Positions 1 through 7,284 of a DNA stretch of 15,000 bases are shown in pieces. The stretch spans positions 1-15,000 of the forward strand of contig CAKZLA010000280.1 of NCBI GenBank assembly GCA_937124525.1. Reading direction: 5' to 3'. The DNA is from an uncultured Desulfobacterium sp. Its GTDB lineage: Bacteria; Desulfobacterota; Desulfobacteria; Desulfobacterales; Desulfobacteraceae. Under the pieces are notes generated by a model that was not told where the DNA came from, did not search any database, and saw only the letters and a list, made by a program, of their open reading frames with translations. Each line of letters opens with the position of its first letter. Positions within the stretch are counted from its first letter, which is position 1. Made by a program: the position numbers and the translations under genes.

Positions 1-231
1 CATCCCATAGGGGTAGTTATCCCGCAGATCTTTTTTAACGGTAAAGGGAATTCGTTGGAGGTCTGCAAGGGATTTGATGTCCGACGGTTTTATTCCGGCT
101 TTTTTAAAGTTCTCCTTATAAAAGGGGACGGTGGCGTAGACACGTTCCAGTGTGGTTTGCAGACGTCGTAATTGAATCGCCTCCAAAGCCTCCCTGGGCA
201 TGGTTTCAAAATCCATGTTGAAAATGGGCAT
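1..231 (-). CDS. Phenylacetate-CoA ligase-like enzyme (PaaK family), N-terminal part
   Basis: Only the first 77 codons are in the window; the gene runs off the left edge. The translation begins [20 protein letters not shown] and continues through [17 protein letters not shown] and a segment ending in [12 protein letters not shown]. This is the usual N-terminus of the PaaK branch of adenylate-forming ligases, including the conserved K-x-D-L-R-D-x-Y-P-x-G block just before the catalytic region. Family members activate phenylacetate or another aryl or short-chain acid with ATP and CoA. The family is often multicopy in Desulfobacterales and the substrate cannot be told from this piece. The ATG at 231-229 is supported by a GGAGAA Shine-Dalgarno at 246-241, nine bases upstream. 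It lies downstream of the crotonase gene but a 476-base gap with a terminator separates them, so it probably has its own promoter. Confidence 0.85.
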   Translation of the reverse strand, partial: MPIFNMDFETMPREALEAIQLRRLQTTLERVYATVPFYKENFKKAGIKPSDIKSLADLQRIPFTVKKDLRDNYPYGM

Positions 232-352
232 GGTATGATGTTCTCCTTTTTACATTTATTTCTCGTCAGTCATAAGTTCTCCGGTTTGCCCCCACATAAT
301 GTGCTCAGTGAAAATTTAAAAGGCACATGCAGTACGAAGAATGAGAACTTAG

Positions 353-364
353 AACTCATGAGTT
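353..364. promoter_or_regulatory. 12-bp perfect palindrome AACTCATGAGTT
   Basis: The sequence AACTCATGAGTT is its own reverse complement. It lies about 120 bases upstream of the CoA ligase start. A neighbouring ATGAG...CTCAT inverted repeat (341-345 with 355-359) overlaps it, giving a cluster of ATGAG half-sites. An operator is possible, but no specific regulator is implied. Confidence 0.3.
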
Positions 365-407
365 TTTTCAATATAGTGTTTTTTGTCTGGCCTCTTTTTA
401 TCATGGC

Positions 408-423
408 TGTGATCATTGACACA
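408..423. promoter_or_regulatory. CRP/FNR-family (CRP- or HcpR-like) candidate binding site
   Basis: The sequence TGTGATCATTGACACA has the layout TGTGA-N6-ACACA. It differs by one base from the CRP-type consensus TGTGA-N6-TCACA, and the HcpR motif of sulfate reducers is similar. It is about 180 bases upstream of the CoA ligase ATG. A 5+5 dyad with one mismatch occurs by chance fairly often, so this is a candidate only. Confidence 0.3.
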
Positions 424-472
424 ACGAAAAATCCAGATATAGGTCAAAAATTGCCGGATCTTTTATGGCAGG

Positions 473-513
473 GGAAAATATAAAAGGGCTGTGGGAAAAT
501 TCCCAAAGCCCTT
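473..513 (-). terminator. Rho-independent terminator downstream of the crotonase gene
   Basis: The minus strand reads AAGGGCT-TTGGGAA-TT-TTCCCAC-AGCCCTT, a hairpin at 513-484. The stem has about 13 pairs with one mismatch (484-490 pairs with 507-513, and the inner GGGAA with TTCCC). It is followed by TTTTATATTTTCC. It lies roughly 200 bases past the crotonase stop and ends that transcript before the CoA ligase. The T-tract is interrupted, so termination may be partial. Confidence 0.65.
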
Positions 514-707
514 GATTTATAAGCAAGCCTGATAAATCAGTGTGGCAAATTTTTTTAAACTAAGTAGTATGACAAAGATTTTTTCCCATACCCAACAATG
601 AATTTGCTTGGTATGGAATCCATGTTCAAAGTGGAAATTTGACAAAACTTTAGTCCATGCCAACTGAGATGGTATAAGGTGCGATAACTCTCTCAAAGCC
701 TGTGTCT

Positions 708-1499
708 TTAGTTTTCCAGGGTGCCTTTAAAATCGGCTTTTCTTTTTTCAAGAAATGCGCCGGTACCCTCTTTTGCATCAATGCTTGCCATGCAAAGGGC
801 AAAGGCATCTGCCTCAAACTTGCATCCGGTTACAAGATCAACATCCTTGCCTGCTGCAATGGATTCTTTGGCAGCTCTGAGGGAGGTACTTCCTTTTTTT
901 GCAATGGCTGCGGCTGTTTTCATAACTTCATCCATGAGGGCATCGGCTGCACAAACCCGGTTTGCGATGCCAAGGGCTTTGGCCTCTTGGGCGGATATGG
1001 TTTTGCCGGTGTAAATAAGTTCCCGTGCCATGTTGGTTCCCACAAGTCTTGCCAGACGCTGGGTACCACCAAATCCGGGGATGATACCCAGGGTTATTTC
1101 AGGAAGTCCGAAAATAGCTTTTTCCGAGGCATAGATAAAATCACAGGCCAGGGAAAGCTCTGTGCCACCCCCCAGTGCAAAGCCGTTAACGGCTGCAATC
1201 ACGGGAATGGGAAGGTTTTCCAATCGGAAAAATATATTTTGGCCACAGGCGGAAAACTTTTTGGCCTGGAGAGAGTTCATCTGTGTTAGTTGGGAAATGT
1301 CTGCCCCGGCAACAAAGGATTTTCCGCCGGCACCCGTTAGAACCAGCACCTTGATTTCGGGATTTTCTTCAATCTGGGTGATGGCTGTGTTGAACTCTTC
1401 AAGCAAGGCCTGATTTAGGGCATTAAGGGCCTTGGGACGATTAAAACTGATGATGGCAATGCTGTCCTGGATCTCAAAAATAATATTCTCAAATGGCAT
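708..1499 (-). CDS. Crotonase-family enoyl-CoA hydratase (short-chain)
   Basis: The product has 263 residues, the usual length for crotonase or 3-hydroxybutyryl-CoA dehydratase. Family members add water across trans-2-enoyl-CoA in beta-oxidation or butyrate-type pathways. The oxyanion-hole segments are visible as FVAGADI (residues 62-68) and ALGGGTE (108-114). Both catalytic glutamates are present: E114 in GGGTEL and E134 in GLPEITLG. These match Glu144 and Glu164 of rat mitochondrial hydratase, so true hydratase activity is likely rather than isomerase or hydrolase activity. IPGFGGTQRL (140-149) is also typical. The ATG at 1499-1497 has GGAGA six bases upstream. It has its own intergenic region and a downstream terminator, so it may be a single-gene transcript. 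The CoA ligase further on suggests CoA-ester metabolism, but the substrate is not determined. Confidence 0.93.
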   Translation of the reverse strand: MPFENIIFEIQDSIAIISFNRPKALNALNQALLEEFNTAITQIEENPEIKVLVLTGAGGKSFVAGADISQLTQMNSLQAKKFSACGQNIFFRLENLPIPVIAAVNGFALGGGTELSLACDFIYASEKAIFGLPEITLGIIPGFGGTQRLARLVGTNMARELIYTGKTISAQEAKALGIANRVCAADALMDEVMKTAAAIAKKGSTSLRAAKESIAAGKDVDLVTGCKFEADAFALCMASIDAKEGTGAFLEKRKADFKGTLEN

Positions 1500-1520
1500 G
1501 TCTTTCTCCAGTAAATGTTT

Positions 1521-1589
1521 ATTTTTGGGGTATTGCTCTTGTCTCCCAACAATAATTTATGTTTTTTGGCAGAAGGATTCCCCAAAAAT
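1521..1589. promoter_or_regulatory. 10-bp perfect inverted repeat upstream of the crotonase gene
   Basis: ATTTTTGGGG at 1521-1530 and CCCCAAAAAT at 1580-1589 are exact reverse complements separated by 49 bases. They fill the leader between the amidase stop and the crotonase start. No T-tract follows either arm, so this is not an ordinary terminator. A smaller dyad, GTCCAATGGAC, lies at 1615-1625. A paired operator or a long-range leader structure is possible. Confidence 0.35.
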
Positions 1590-1650
1590 GGGTTTGATTT
1601 TTATATGAAACTCCGTCCAATGGACTTGAATGAATGGTATTGCTCCCCAT

Positions 1651-3342
1651 TTAATATTTCCCAGGGTTTGCCTCTTTCATATATGCAGTCACACCGTCAA
1701 TAATGCTATCGCATATACGGTTCTGATAGGCTGGCTGGAGGAGACGTTTACATTCCTCCTTGTTGCTGATAAATGAGGTCTCAACCAGTATGGAAGGCAT
1801 GGAGGCTCCCATTAAAACATAAAATGGTGCCTGTTTCACCCCAAGATTATGGATATTGCTGTATTTTTTTGAAAGCCCGGTGCAGATGGCCTTTTGGACA
1901 TGCTTGGCCAACCGTCCAGACTCCTTGATTTTGGCATTTTTAATGAGATCATTGAGAATGGAGTGGAGATCAGAGATATTTTTTTTGGAGGTGGCATTCT
2001 CCCTGGCAGCCACATTGATGGCTTCATCATCTGTGGCAAGATTGAGAAAATAGGTCTCCACACCGGCAAGTTTTTTATTTTCTGCAGCATTACAATGGAG
2101 TGATATAAAAAGATCTGCATTTTTGGTGTTGGCAATGGCGGTGCGCTGTTCCAGGGCCAACGATTTGTCTTTGGTCCGGGTCATGATTATCTTGCAGTTC
2201 AATCGTGCCTTCATTTTTTTTGCCAGCCTTTTTGCCATCTCCAGAACCACGGTTTTTTCTTGGACCCCGGCCTGATAACCCGGGGCACCGGGATCTCTTC
2301 CCCCATGGCCGGGATCAATCACAATGGTTTTTACCCCCAGGGACAATTGTTGCACAAGGGTGTCACTGGCAGATCCATCAGAGGGCTTCCGGGGAAGGAC
2401 AGGGGAAGATGATGCTATTTCAGTTTCTTTTTTTGCCCATACATCCACCACCACCCGAAAGGGATCTTTCAGGGAAAAAATTTTATAATTATCAAAGGAT
2501 TTAATATCCATTACCACCCGTACGGAATGGGGGGCATGCTGGGCGGCCCTGACCTTGGTCAGTAGATGGTCATTGATATAGGTCTGTTTGGGAAGTTTTT
2601 TACCCAGCCGGGAGCTTTGAATATCAATGAACAGCCGTTTGGGTTTGTTCAAGGTTGTGTTTTTTTCCAAAAGGGCATGGGTGTATTCCCGGTCTTGCTC
2701 AATATCAATGACCACCCGGGTATAGGATGGATTAGACCAGTGCCGGATATCTGTAATCAGCGAATCATGATCATGGGGCGCCTTTGAAGGAAGCTGAGAA
2801 GGCGAGGTTTTCGGGATCGCTTTTGTTTTTTTCTGTTTCAGGGCCTTTTTATGGGGAGTTATCCCATGGGAAGGGGCTACTGGGGCCGGAGACTGGATTT
2901 TTGAGGAAGATTCTTTTTCAGATTCCGAAGTGGAACCTAATGATGCCAGACGGCCCAACGCTTTTTCTCTGTAAGCGCTTTTGGGATAGCGTCGGGTAAC
3001 CCGTTGGAAAAGATCAACCGCTTCTTGTTTGTCCTGGGTTTTGTAAGAGTGTTTATGAAGTTCAAGAAATAATTCTGCAGAACGATACATGGCCGCTGCT
3101 GACCATGGATTATTGGGCATCTTTAAAAAAATATTTTGAAAACTATTAATGCATTTAAGCCAGTTTTCACGATATTTTTGTTTTTCTGGATTTTTCTGTA
3201 GTTGTCTGAAGGCTTGGTTGGCATTTAAATATTGTTGTTTTGCGGTGGCTGCACCAAGATCGTCAGGGATGAGCAGACACCATCCGGTGATCACCAGCAG
3301 TAACAACAGGAAAAAAGAGTTTGTGGGAGGCTTTATGTACAT
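1651..3342 (-). CDS. N-acetylmuramoyl-L-alanine amidase (AMIN plus Amidase_3)
   Basis: This 563-residue zinc amidase cleaves the lactyl-peptide bond of peptidoglycan in the periplasm, with a role in cell separation as in AmiA/AmiC. In order it has: an N-terminal signal or anchor helix (about 9-25); a TPR-like helical segment (about 35-135) with repeats such as AAAMYRSAELFLEL; a Lys/Ser/Pro-rich linker (about 136-192); an AMIN domain (about 195-305, starting ITDIRHWSNPSYTRVVIDIE) for envelope targeting; and an Amidase_3 domain (about 337-556). The zinc and catalytic residues are all present: H346 in IDPGHGG, E362, H416 in SLHCNA and E521 in LVETSF. E. coli AmiC lacks the TPR-like part. The ATG at 3342 lies inside the mutS stop region (10-base overlap) with no clear Shine-Dalgarno, so translational coupling to mutS is likely. 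Confidence 0.93.
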   Translation of the reverse strand: MYIKPPTNSFFLLLLLVITGWCLLIPDDLGAATAKQQYLNANQAFRQLQKNPEKQKYRENWLKCINSFQNIFLKMPNNPWSAAAMYRSAELFLELHKHSYKTQDKQEAVDLFQRVTRRYPKSAYREKALGRLASLGSTSESEKESSSKIQSPAPVAPSHGITPHKKALKQKKTKAIPKTSPSQLPSKAPHDHDSLITDIRHWSNPSYTRVVIDIEQDREYTHALLEKNTTLNKPKRLFIDIQSSRLGKKLPKQTYINDHLLTKVRAAQHAPHSVRVVMDIKSFDNYKIFSLKDPFRVVVDVWAKKETEIASSSPVLPRKPSDGSASDTLVQQLSLGVKTIVIDPGHGGRDPGAPGYQAGVQEKTVVLEMAKRLAKKMKARLNCKIIMTRTKDKSLALEQRTAIANTKNADLFISLHCNAAENKKLAGVETYFLNLATDDEAINVAARENATSKKNISDLHSILNDLIKNAKIKESGRLAKHVQKAICTGLSKKYSNIHNLGVKQAPFYVLMGASMPSILVETSFISNKEECKRLLQPAYQNRICDSIIDGVTAYMKEANPGKY

Positions 3343-6002
3343 ACCGTTTCTATGTGTGGGGTGTCTATTTTTTCTTTTATGGTGTTCAGTAAGTTTAAGG
3401 CCTCAATGGGGGTGATTCTGGAGATATCAATGTCTGATATCATTTCAAGGACCTGCTCCTGTTTTTTTTCTTCAAATAGATCTAACTGCCGGGAAAGGGG
3501 TTCTGTTTGTGCATCAGGGGGCTCACCAATCTCTCCGGGTAAAAGGCCGTTTTCAACGGCTTTGAGAATGGACTTTGCCTTGTCAATGACCACCATTGGA
3601 ACCCCGGCAAGCCGTGCCACCTGTATGCCGTAACTCTTGTTGGTGCCCCCTTTGACAAGGGTTCTTAAAAAAATAATATTTTCATTGAACTCTTTAACGG
3701 CAATGTTAAAATTTTTTACCCGGGGATGGATCTGTTCCAGGCGGGTGAGTTCATGATAATGGGTGGCAAAAAGGGTTTTAACCCCTTTATTTTTAAGATC
3801 ATGGAGATATTCCGCCACGGCCCAGGCAATACTCAGGCCATCGTAGGTGCTTGTGCCTCGTCCGATTTCATCCAGTATGACCAGGCTGTTTTCAGACACA
3901 TTGTTTACAATGTTGGCGGTCTCTTCCATCTCCACCATAAAGGTACTCTGACCCTGGGAAAGATTGTCCAGGGCCCCCACCCGGGTGAAAATTCGATCAA
4001 CAACGCAAAGGGACGCTTTTTTTGCAGGGACAAAGGATCCGACTTGGGCCATGAGTACGCTCAAGGCTACCTGGCGAAGCACCGTGGATTTTCCTGCCAT
4101 GTTGGGACCGGTGATGATCATCACCTGGTTTTCCTGCATGTCCATTTCAATGGAGTTGGGTACGTACCGATCCCCTTTCATGAGTTTTTCCACCACCGGG
4201 TGACGACCCTGCTCTATGGAAATGGTTTGGTCCCCATTGATCTCAGGACGGCAATATTGATTTTCCCGGGCCACCTGGGCAAGGGCAAGCAGGCAGTCCA
4301 CCGTGGCCAGAAAGGATGCCATGGTTAGAATGGCCCCTGTCTTTTCAACAATCAGACGTCGTACTTCAGAAAAAATGGTATATTCCAATGCCGCCCTCTT
4401 ATCCTGGGCTGTAAGCACATTGGCTTCCACTCTTTTTAGTTCATCGGTTATAAAGCGTTCGGCATTGACCAGCGTCTGTTTTCGGATGTAATGGTCCGGC
4501 ACCGATGCTGCCTGGACCTTACTCACCTCAATAAAATACCCGAACACCTTATTATACTTTATTTTAAGGGAGCTCAAGCCTGTTTTTTCTTTTTCTTCAA
4601 CCCCTTTTTTGGCAATCCATTGCCTGCCATCCCGGGACATCTCAATGAGTTCATCAAGTTCTTTGCTGTACCCATCCTTGATCAGTCCGCCCTCGTTGAG
4701 GGCCAGGGGGGCATCTTCTCTGATGGCAGTGTCAATGACCATGGCAAGTTCCGTAAGATCCGATGCCACAATGTCACGATCTTTGATGGTCACGCCACTG
4801 TACAAGGGCGAGGTAAATTGATTTAGCTGGGAAAAAAGATCCGGCAATTTTAAAAGAGAGGTTTTAAGGGCCACCAGGTCCCTGGCACTGCCATGGCCCA
4901 TGGAGATTTTACTGCCCAGTCGTTCCAGGTCATAGACGGATTTCAGGTGATCCCGGAGCTGTTTTCGAAGGGTTGTTTTTGCCACCGCCTCTTCCACCGC
5001 CGTGAGTCGAAGGGTTATCTCTTCTTTGTCTTTTAAGGGGTAGCGAATCCAGTTTTTCAGGGTTCTGCTGCCCATGGCTGTGCTGGTTTTGTCCAGGATA
5101 CTTAAAAGGGTACCCTTTTTATCCATGGTCTGGATGTTTTTCAACAGCTCAAGGTTCCGGCAGGATCGATCGTCAATGATAAGATAGCTGTTCAGCACAT
5201 AGGGGCCAAGGTTGGACACATGATCGGTGTCATGGAACTGGGTCTCTTTGACATAATGGATGATGGCCCCGGCCGCACATATGCCTGCACAAAGATGATC
5301 ACATCCAAATCCTTCCAGGCTTCGGGTCTTAAATTTATCAATAAGGGTTTGGCGTGCCGTGGCAGGGAAAAAAGCCCCCTTGGCAATGTAAGTGATTTGA
5401 CGATGGGAAAAGGCCCGGCGCAGGGGATTAAAAAGCGGGTCCTGTTTGTGGGCCACGCTGATCACAACTTCGCTGGGGTCAATGCGCAGAGCCTCATCCA
5501 TGAGTACATCGGGGATGCGACCATTTTGTGTTCTGGTTTCTGTAACCTTAAAGGTGCCGGTGGAGATATCCAGGCAGGCAAGGCCAGCATGACCATCGCA
5601 AAGGGCCAAGGCCAGCAGAAAATTATTCGACCCCTTGTCCAGCAGGGATTCATTTAAGATCATGCCCGGTGTGATGACCCTGACCACCTCCCGGCGAACC
5701 AGGCCTTTTGCTTGGGCAGGATCTTCCACCTGTTCACAGATGGCCACTTTGCAGCCGTTTTCAATTAGTTTTGCAATGTAGGTGTCAGCAGCCCGGAAGG
5801 GGACACCGCACATGGGGATGGCGTCATCCTTATGTTTGTTCCGGGATGTCAGGGCAATTTCAAGGATGGCAGCGGCTTTTATTGCATCCGTTTGAAACAT
5901 TTCATAAAAATCCCCCATTCGATAAAACAGGATGGCATCGGGATAATTATCTTTGATGCGCAGATATTGCTCCATCATGGGGGTATTTTTTTTTTCGGTC
6001 AT
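3333..6002 (-). CDS. mutS: DNA mismatch repair ATPase MutS
   Basis: At 889 residues this is a full-length MutS, the homodimeric mismatch sensor. The mismatch-reading Phe-x-Glu motif is GDFYEMF (F32, E34). Connector, lever and clamp domains fill about 130-590. The ATPase has Walker A GPNMAGKST (632-640), Walker B ILDE (D711, E712) with the signature GRGTSTYDG, and a THYHEL motif (748-752). Near the C-terminus, QLDLF (839-843) fits the beta-sliding-clamp binding consensus, corresponding to the weaker QMSLL of E. coli MutS. The last 35 residues resemble the dimer/tetramer helix region (TPIEALNLLNTIKEKI). The ATG at 6002 lacks a good Shine-Dalgarno, but no alternative start lies upstream before an in-frame stop. 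It sits 49 bases after the LapA-domain gene and overlaps the amidase gene. Confidence 0.98.
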   Translation of the reverse strand: MTEKKNTPMMEQYLRIKDNYPDAILFYRMGDFYEMFQTDAIKAAAILEIALTSRNKHKDDAIPMCGVPFRAADTYIAKLIENGCKVAICEQVEDPAQAKGLVRREVVRVITPGMILNESLLDKGSNNFLLALALCDGHAGLACLDISTGTFKVTETRTQNGRIPDVLMDEALRIDPSEVVISVAHKQDPLFNPLRRAFSHRQITYIAKGAFFPATARQTLIDKFKTRSLEGFGCDHLCAGICAAGAIIHYVKETQFHDTDHVSNLGPYVLNSYLIIDDRSCRNLELLKNIQTMDKKGTLLSILDKTSTAMGSRTLKNWIRYPLKDKEEITLRLTAVEEAVAKTTLRKQLRDHLKSVYDLERLGSKISMGHGSARDLVALKTSLLKLPDLFSQLNQFTSPLYSGVTIKDRDIVASDLTELAMVIDTAIREDAPLALNEGGLIKDGYSKELDELIEMSRDGRQWIAKKGVEEKEKTGLSSLKIKYNKVFGYFIEVSKVQAASVPDHYIRKQTLVNAERFITDELKRVEANVLTAQDKRAALEYTIFSEVRRLIVEKTGAILTMASFLATVDCLLALAQVARENQYCRPEINGDQTISIEQGRHPVVEKLMKGDRYVPNSIEMDMQENQVMIITGPNMAGKSTVLRQVALSVLMAQVGSFVPAKKASLCVVDRIFTRVGALDNLSQGQSTFMVEMEETANIVNNVSENSLVILDEIGRGTSTYDGLSIAWAVAEYLHDLKNKGVKTLFATHYHELTRLEQIHPRVKNFNIAVKEFNENIIFLRTLVKGGTNKSYGIQVARLAGVPMVVIDKAKSILKAVENGLLPGEIGEPPDAQTEPLSRQLDLFEEKKQEQVLEMISDIDISRITPIEALNLLNTIKEKIDTPHIETVCT

Positions 6003-6051
6003 GGTGTCAATTAGAAAGGGATAGGATACCGATCAACATGGGGATGATCAA

Positions 6052-6471
6052 CTATGCCTCCACCTCCTTTTCCTGGTGGGGCAGTTCAATAACATCTGAT
6101 TCCATATCTTTGGTTTCACTGGATGCAACCCGGGGTTTCTGGTAGGGATCTGCTTCGTATTTATCAAGCTCTTGTTTTAAGCTGGCAATCTCTTTAAGAT
6201 GTGCTGCATTTTCGGCGTTAAGAATTTTTATCGTTTTCTTTGATTTGAGCTTTAATGAGAATGAGATTAAAGCGGCATAGAGCAGGCCGACCAAAAGGCA
6301 TCCACCCATATAGAGCACATTTTGAGCCGGTGGGGCGGTCCAGTGCCAGGTTTCAACGCCAAGACTAAATGACAATGCCTGTTGTGCAAGGAAATACTCT
6401 CTGTTTTGATAGATCAGCAGTGCAATGAATATTACAACAATCAACCCCAAAAACAGCTTTAATTTTTTCAT
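6052..6471 (-). CDS. LapA-domain (DUF1049-like) small inner-membrane protein
   Basis: This 139-residue protein has two hydrophobic helices (about 5-21 and 51-72) with a short periplasmic-looking loop holding NREYF and WHW, then a coiled coil (about 80-106, KILNAENAAHLKEIASLKQEL) and a charged tail. That layout matches the LapA/YciS family, which in E. coli acts with LapB in controlling lipopolysaccharide synthesis; no lapB is visible here. A longer frame starts eight codons upstream at 6495. I prefer the ATG at 6471-6469 because GGAGA at 6482-6478 lies six bases before it, and because the protein then starts MKKLK immediately before the first helix. It is probably the first gene of a lapA-mutS-amidase unit. 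The family call rests on topology and general resemblance. Confidence 0.7.
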   Translation of the reverse strand: MKKLKLFLGLIVVIFIALLIYQNREYFLAQQALSFSLGVETWHWTAPPAQNVLYMGGCLLVGLLYAALISFSLKLKSKKTIKILNAENAAHLKEIASLKQELDKYEADPYQKPRVASSETKDMESDVIELPHQEKEVEA

Positions 6472-6701
6472 TCGACATCTCCGGTTGGTTAGCATATTAA
6501 CAGAAATTTTTTATATGAAAGTCTTTGGCAGGCCAAAGCAGTCACTTTCATTTGTTTTATGGGCAGTCCCGGTGATTCACCTTGGTTTGCCCATGGCCGT
6601 TATTGATGAAATGTATCTGGATAATAGATCAACTGTGTTTTTTTTTCAATCAATCTTTTTTTCAATTATTTGATTTTGCAAAAAGCCAAAAAAATGGGAA
6701 A
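6472..6701. other. 230-base intergenic region upstream of the LapA-domain gene
   Basis: This region separates the M23 gene from the lapA-mutS-amidase unit. It is rich in A/T runs near 6640-6700 and contains two dyads: 6517-6549 (separate entry) and GGTGATTCACC (6571-6581) flanked by GGGCA/TGCCC (6561-6565 and 6588-6592). A -10-like TATAAA lies on the minus strand at 6515-6510, but I see no good -35. A plus-strand frame at 6425-6673 has no recognisable similarity and no Shine-Dalgarno. Confidence 0.4.
6517..6549. repeat. Nested inverted repeat (hairpin) near the lapA-mutS promoter region
   Basis: CTTTGGC-AG-GCCAAAG (6523-6538) is flanked by outer arms GAAAGT (6517-6522) and ACTTTC (6544-6549), with a five-base bulge on one side. 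It abuts the -10-like TATAAA at 6515-6510 on the minus strand. It could be an operator for the lapA-mutS-amidase unit or a weak terminator. The T-tract is poor on both strands. Confidence 0.35.
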
Positions 6702-7190
6702 TCAGGGGTCGTTGAGCTTGAACATCCATGGATTGTAATGATTGATTCCCATGGGGGAAGGGGATGCGAAAAGATCCCAGTTAAGACGTCGGTTACCAAT
6801 GGTGTTGGGAACCTCTGTGATGGATATGTGCAGGTGACAGGGAATCTTTGATTTTCGGGTGGAGGTATCTGCAATGGTTCCCAGTATATCGCCTTTGTTC
6901 ACCGTTTTTCCCGGGATAATATCAGGGCCGGGTCTTGTATGCGCATAGATAAGGATAAATCTCGAATTATGCCCGGGGCAATCCCGGTGGTGTACGATAA
7001 TGGATTTTCCCAGAAAATCTCGGCAGATATTGAGCACCGTTCCCTGGGCCATGGCAGGCACTTTCAGCTGATCATGGACCCAGATGGTCTTGTTGTGAAC
7101 ATCCCGGTACATGCCAATGTCCAGCCCTTCATGGCTGCTTTTTCGATAGGCAAAATCTGCCCACCATTTAGCCCAGGAACAAAGGAGCAT
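6702..7190 (-). CDS. M23-family (LytM-type) peptidase domain protein
   Basis: The domain carries the LytM zinc signature: H-x3-D in SHEGLDIG, a V-x-A-x-x-x-G-x-V segment (VPAMAQGTVL), YAHTRP, and H-x-H in CHLHIS. All metal-binding positions are present, so it may be an active peptidoglycan endopeptidase, but no signal peptide is visible. The 162-residue version begins at the ATG at 7190, which has no spaced Shine-Dalgarno. The frame stays open for 27 more codons, up to an AUU at 7271-7269. Those codons encode protein-like sequence (LPLCNEGTWCFYDGM), and an AAGGA Shine-Dalgarno overlapping the cooT stop sits eight bases before the AUU. The real product may therefore be about 189 residues with a non-standard start. 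It lies directly downstream of cooT. Confidence 0.75.
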   Translation of the reverse strand: MLLCSWAKWWADFAYRKSSHEGLDIGMYRDVHNKTIWVHDQLKVPAMAQGTVLNICRDFLGKSIIVHHRDCPGHNSRFILIYAHTRPGPDIIPGKTVNKGDILGTIADTSTRKSKIPCHLHISITEVPNTIGNRRLNWDLFASPSPMGINHYNPWMFKLNDP

Positions 7191-7279
7191 TCCGTCATAA
7201 AAACACCAAGTTCCCTCATTGCACAGCGGCAGATGATTTATGGCGGCAATGGTTTTAAGATAGCCCTTAATTTTTTAAA

Positions 7280-7284
7280 TCCTT
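7280..7284 (-). promoter_or_regulatory. Shine-Dalgarno AAGGA that may serve an AUU start of the M23 gene
   Basis: On the minus strand AAGGA begins within the cooT TAA stop and is followed by eight bases and then AUU AAG GGC in the M23 frame. The next upstream in-frame codon but one is TAA, so this is the longest possible form. No AUG, GUG or UUG occurs in that frame before 7190. Confidence 0.4.

Larger units (their letters stand above)
232..707. other. Intergenic region with terminator and candidate regulatory dyads
   Basis: This 476-base gap contains no convincing gene. The small plus-strand frame at 172-483 has no family resemblance and runs antisense into the CoA ligase. From right to left, the gap holds weak dyads (586-592 with 610-616, arms CCATACC/GGTATGG; 513-520 with 532-539, arms TGATTTAT/ATAAATCA), a strong hairpin at 484-513, a CRP/FNR-like dyad at 408-423 and a perfect palindrome at 353-364. 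The last two are placed to regulate the CoA ligase. I could not identify a convincing -35/-10 pair. Confidence 0.5.

Noticed and set aside
172..483. 103-codon plus-strand frame overlapping the CoA ligase start
   Set aside because: No Shine-Dalgarno and no family resemblance; it overlaps a regulatory region and the antisense of a real gene.
702..1289. 195-codon plus-strand frame opposite the crotonase
   Set aside because: Cys/Gly-rich antisense translation of a crotonase with both catalytic glutamates; shadow.
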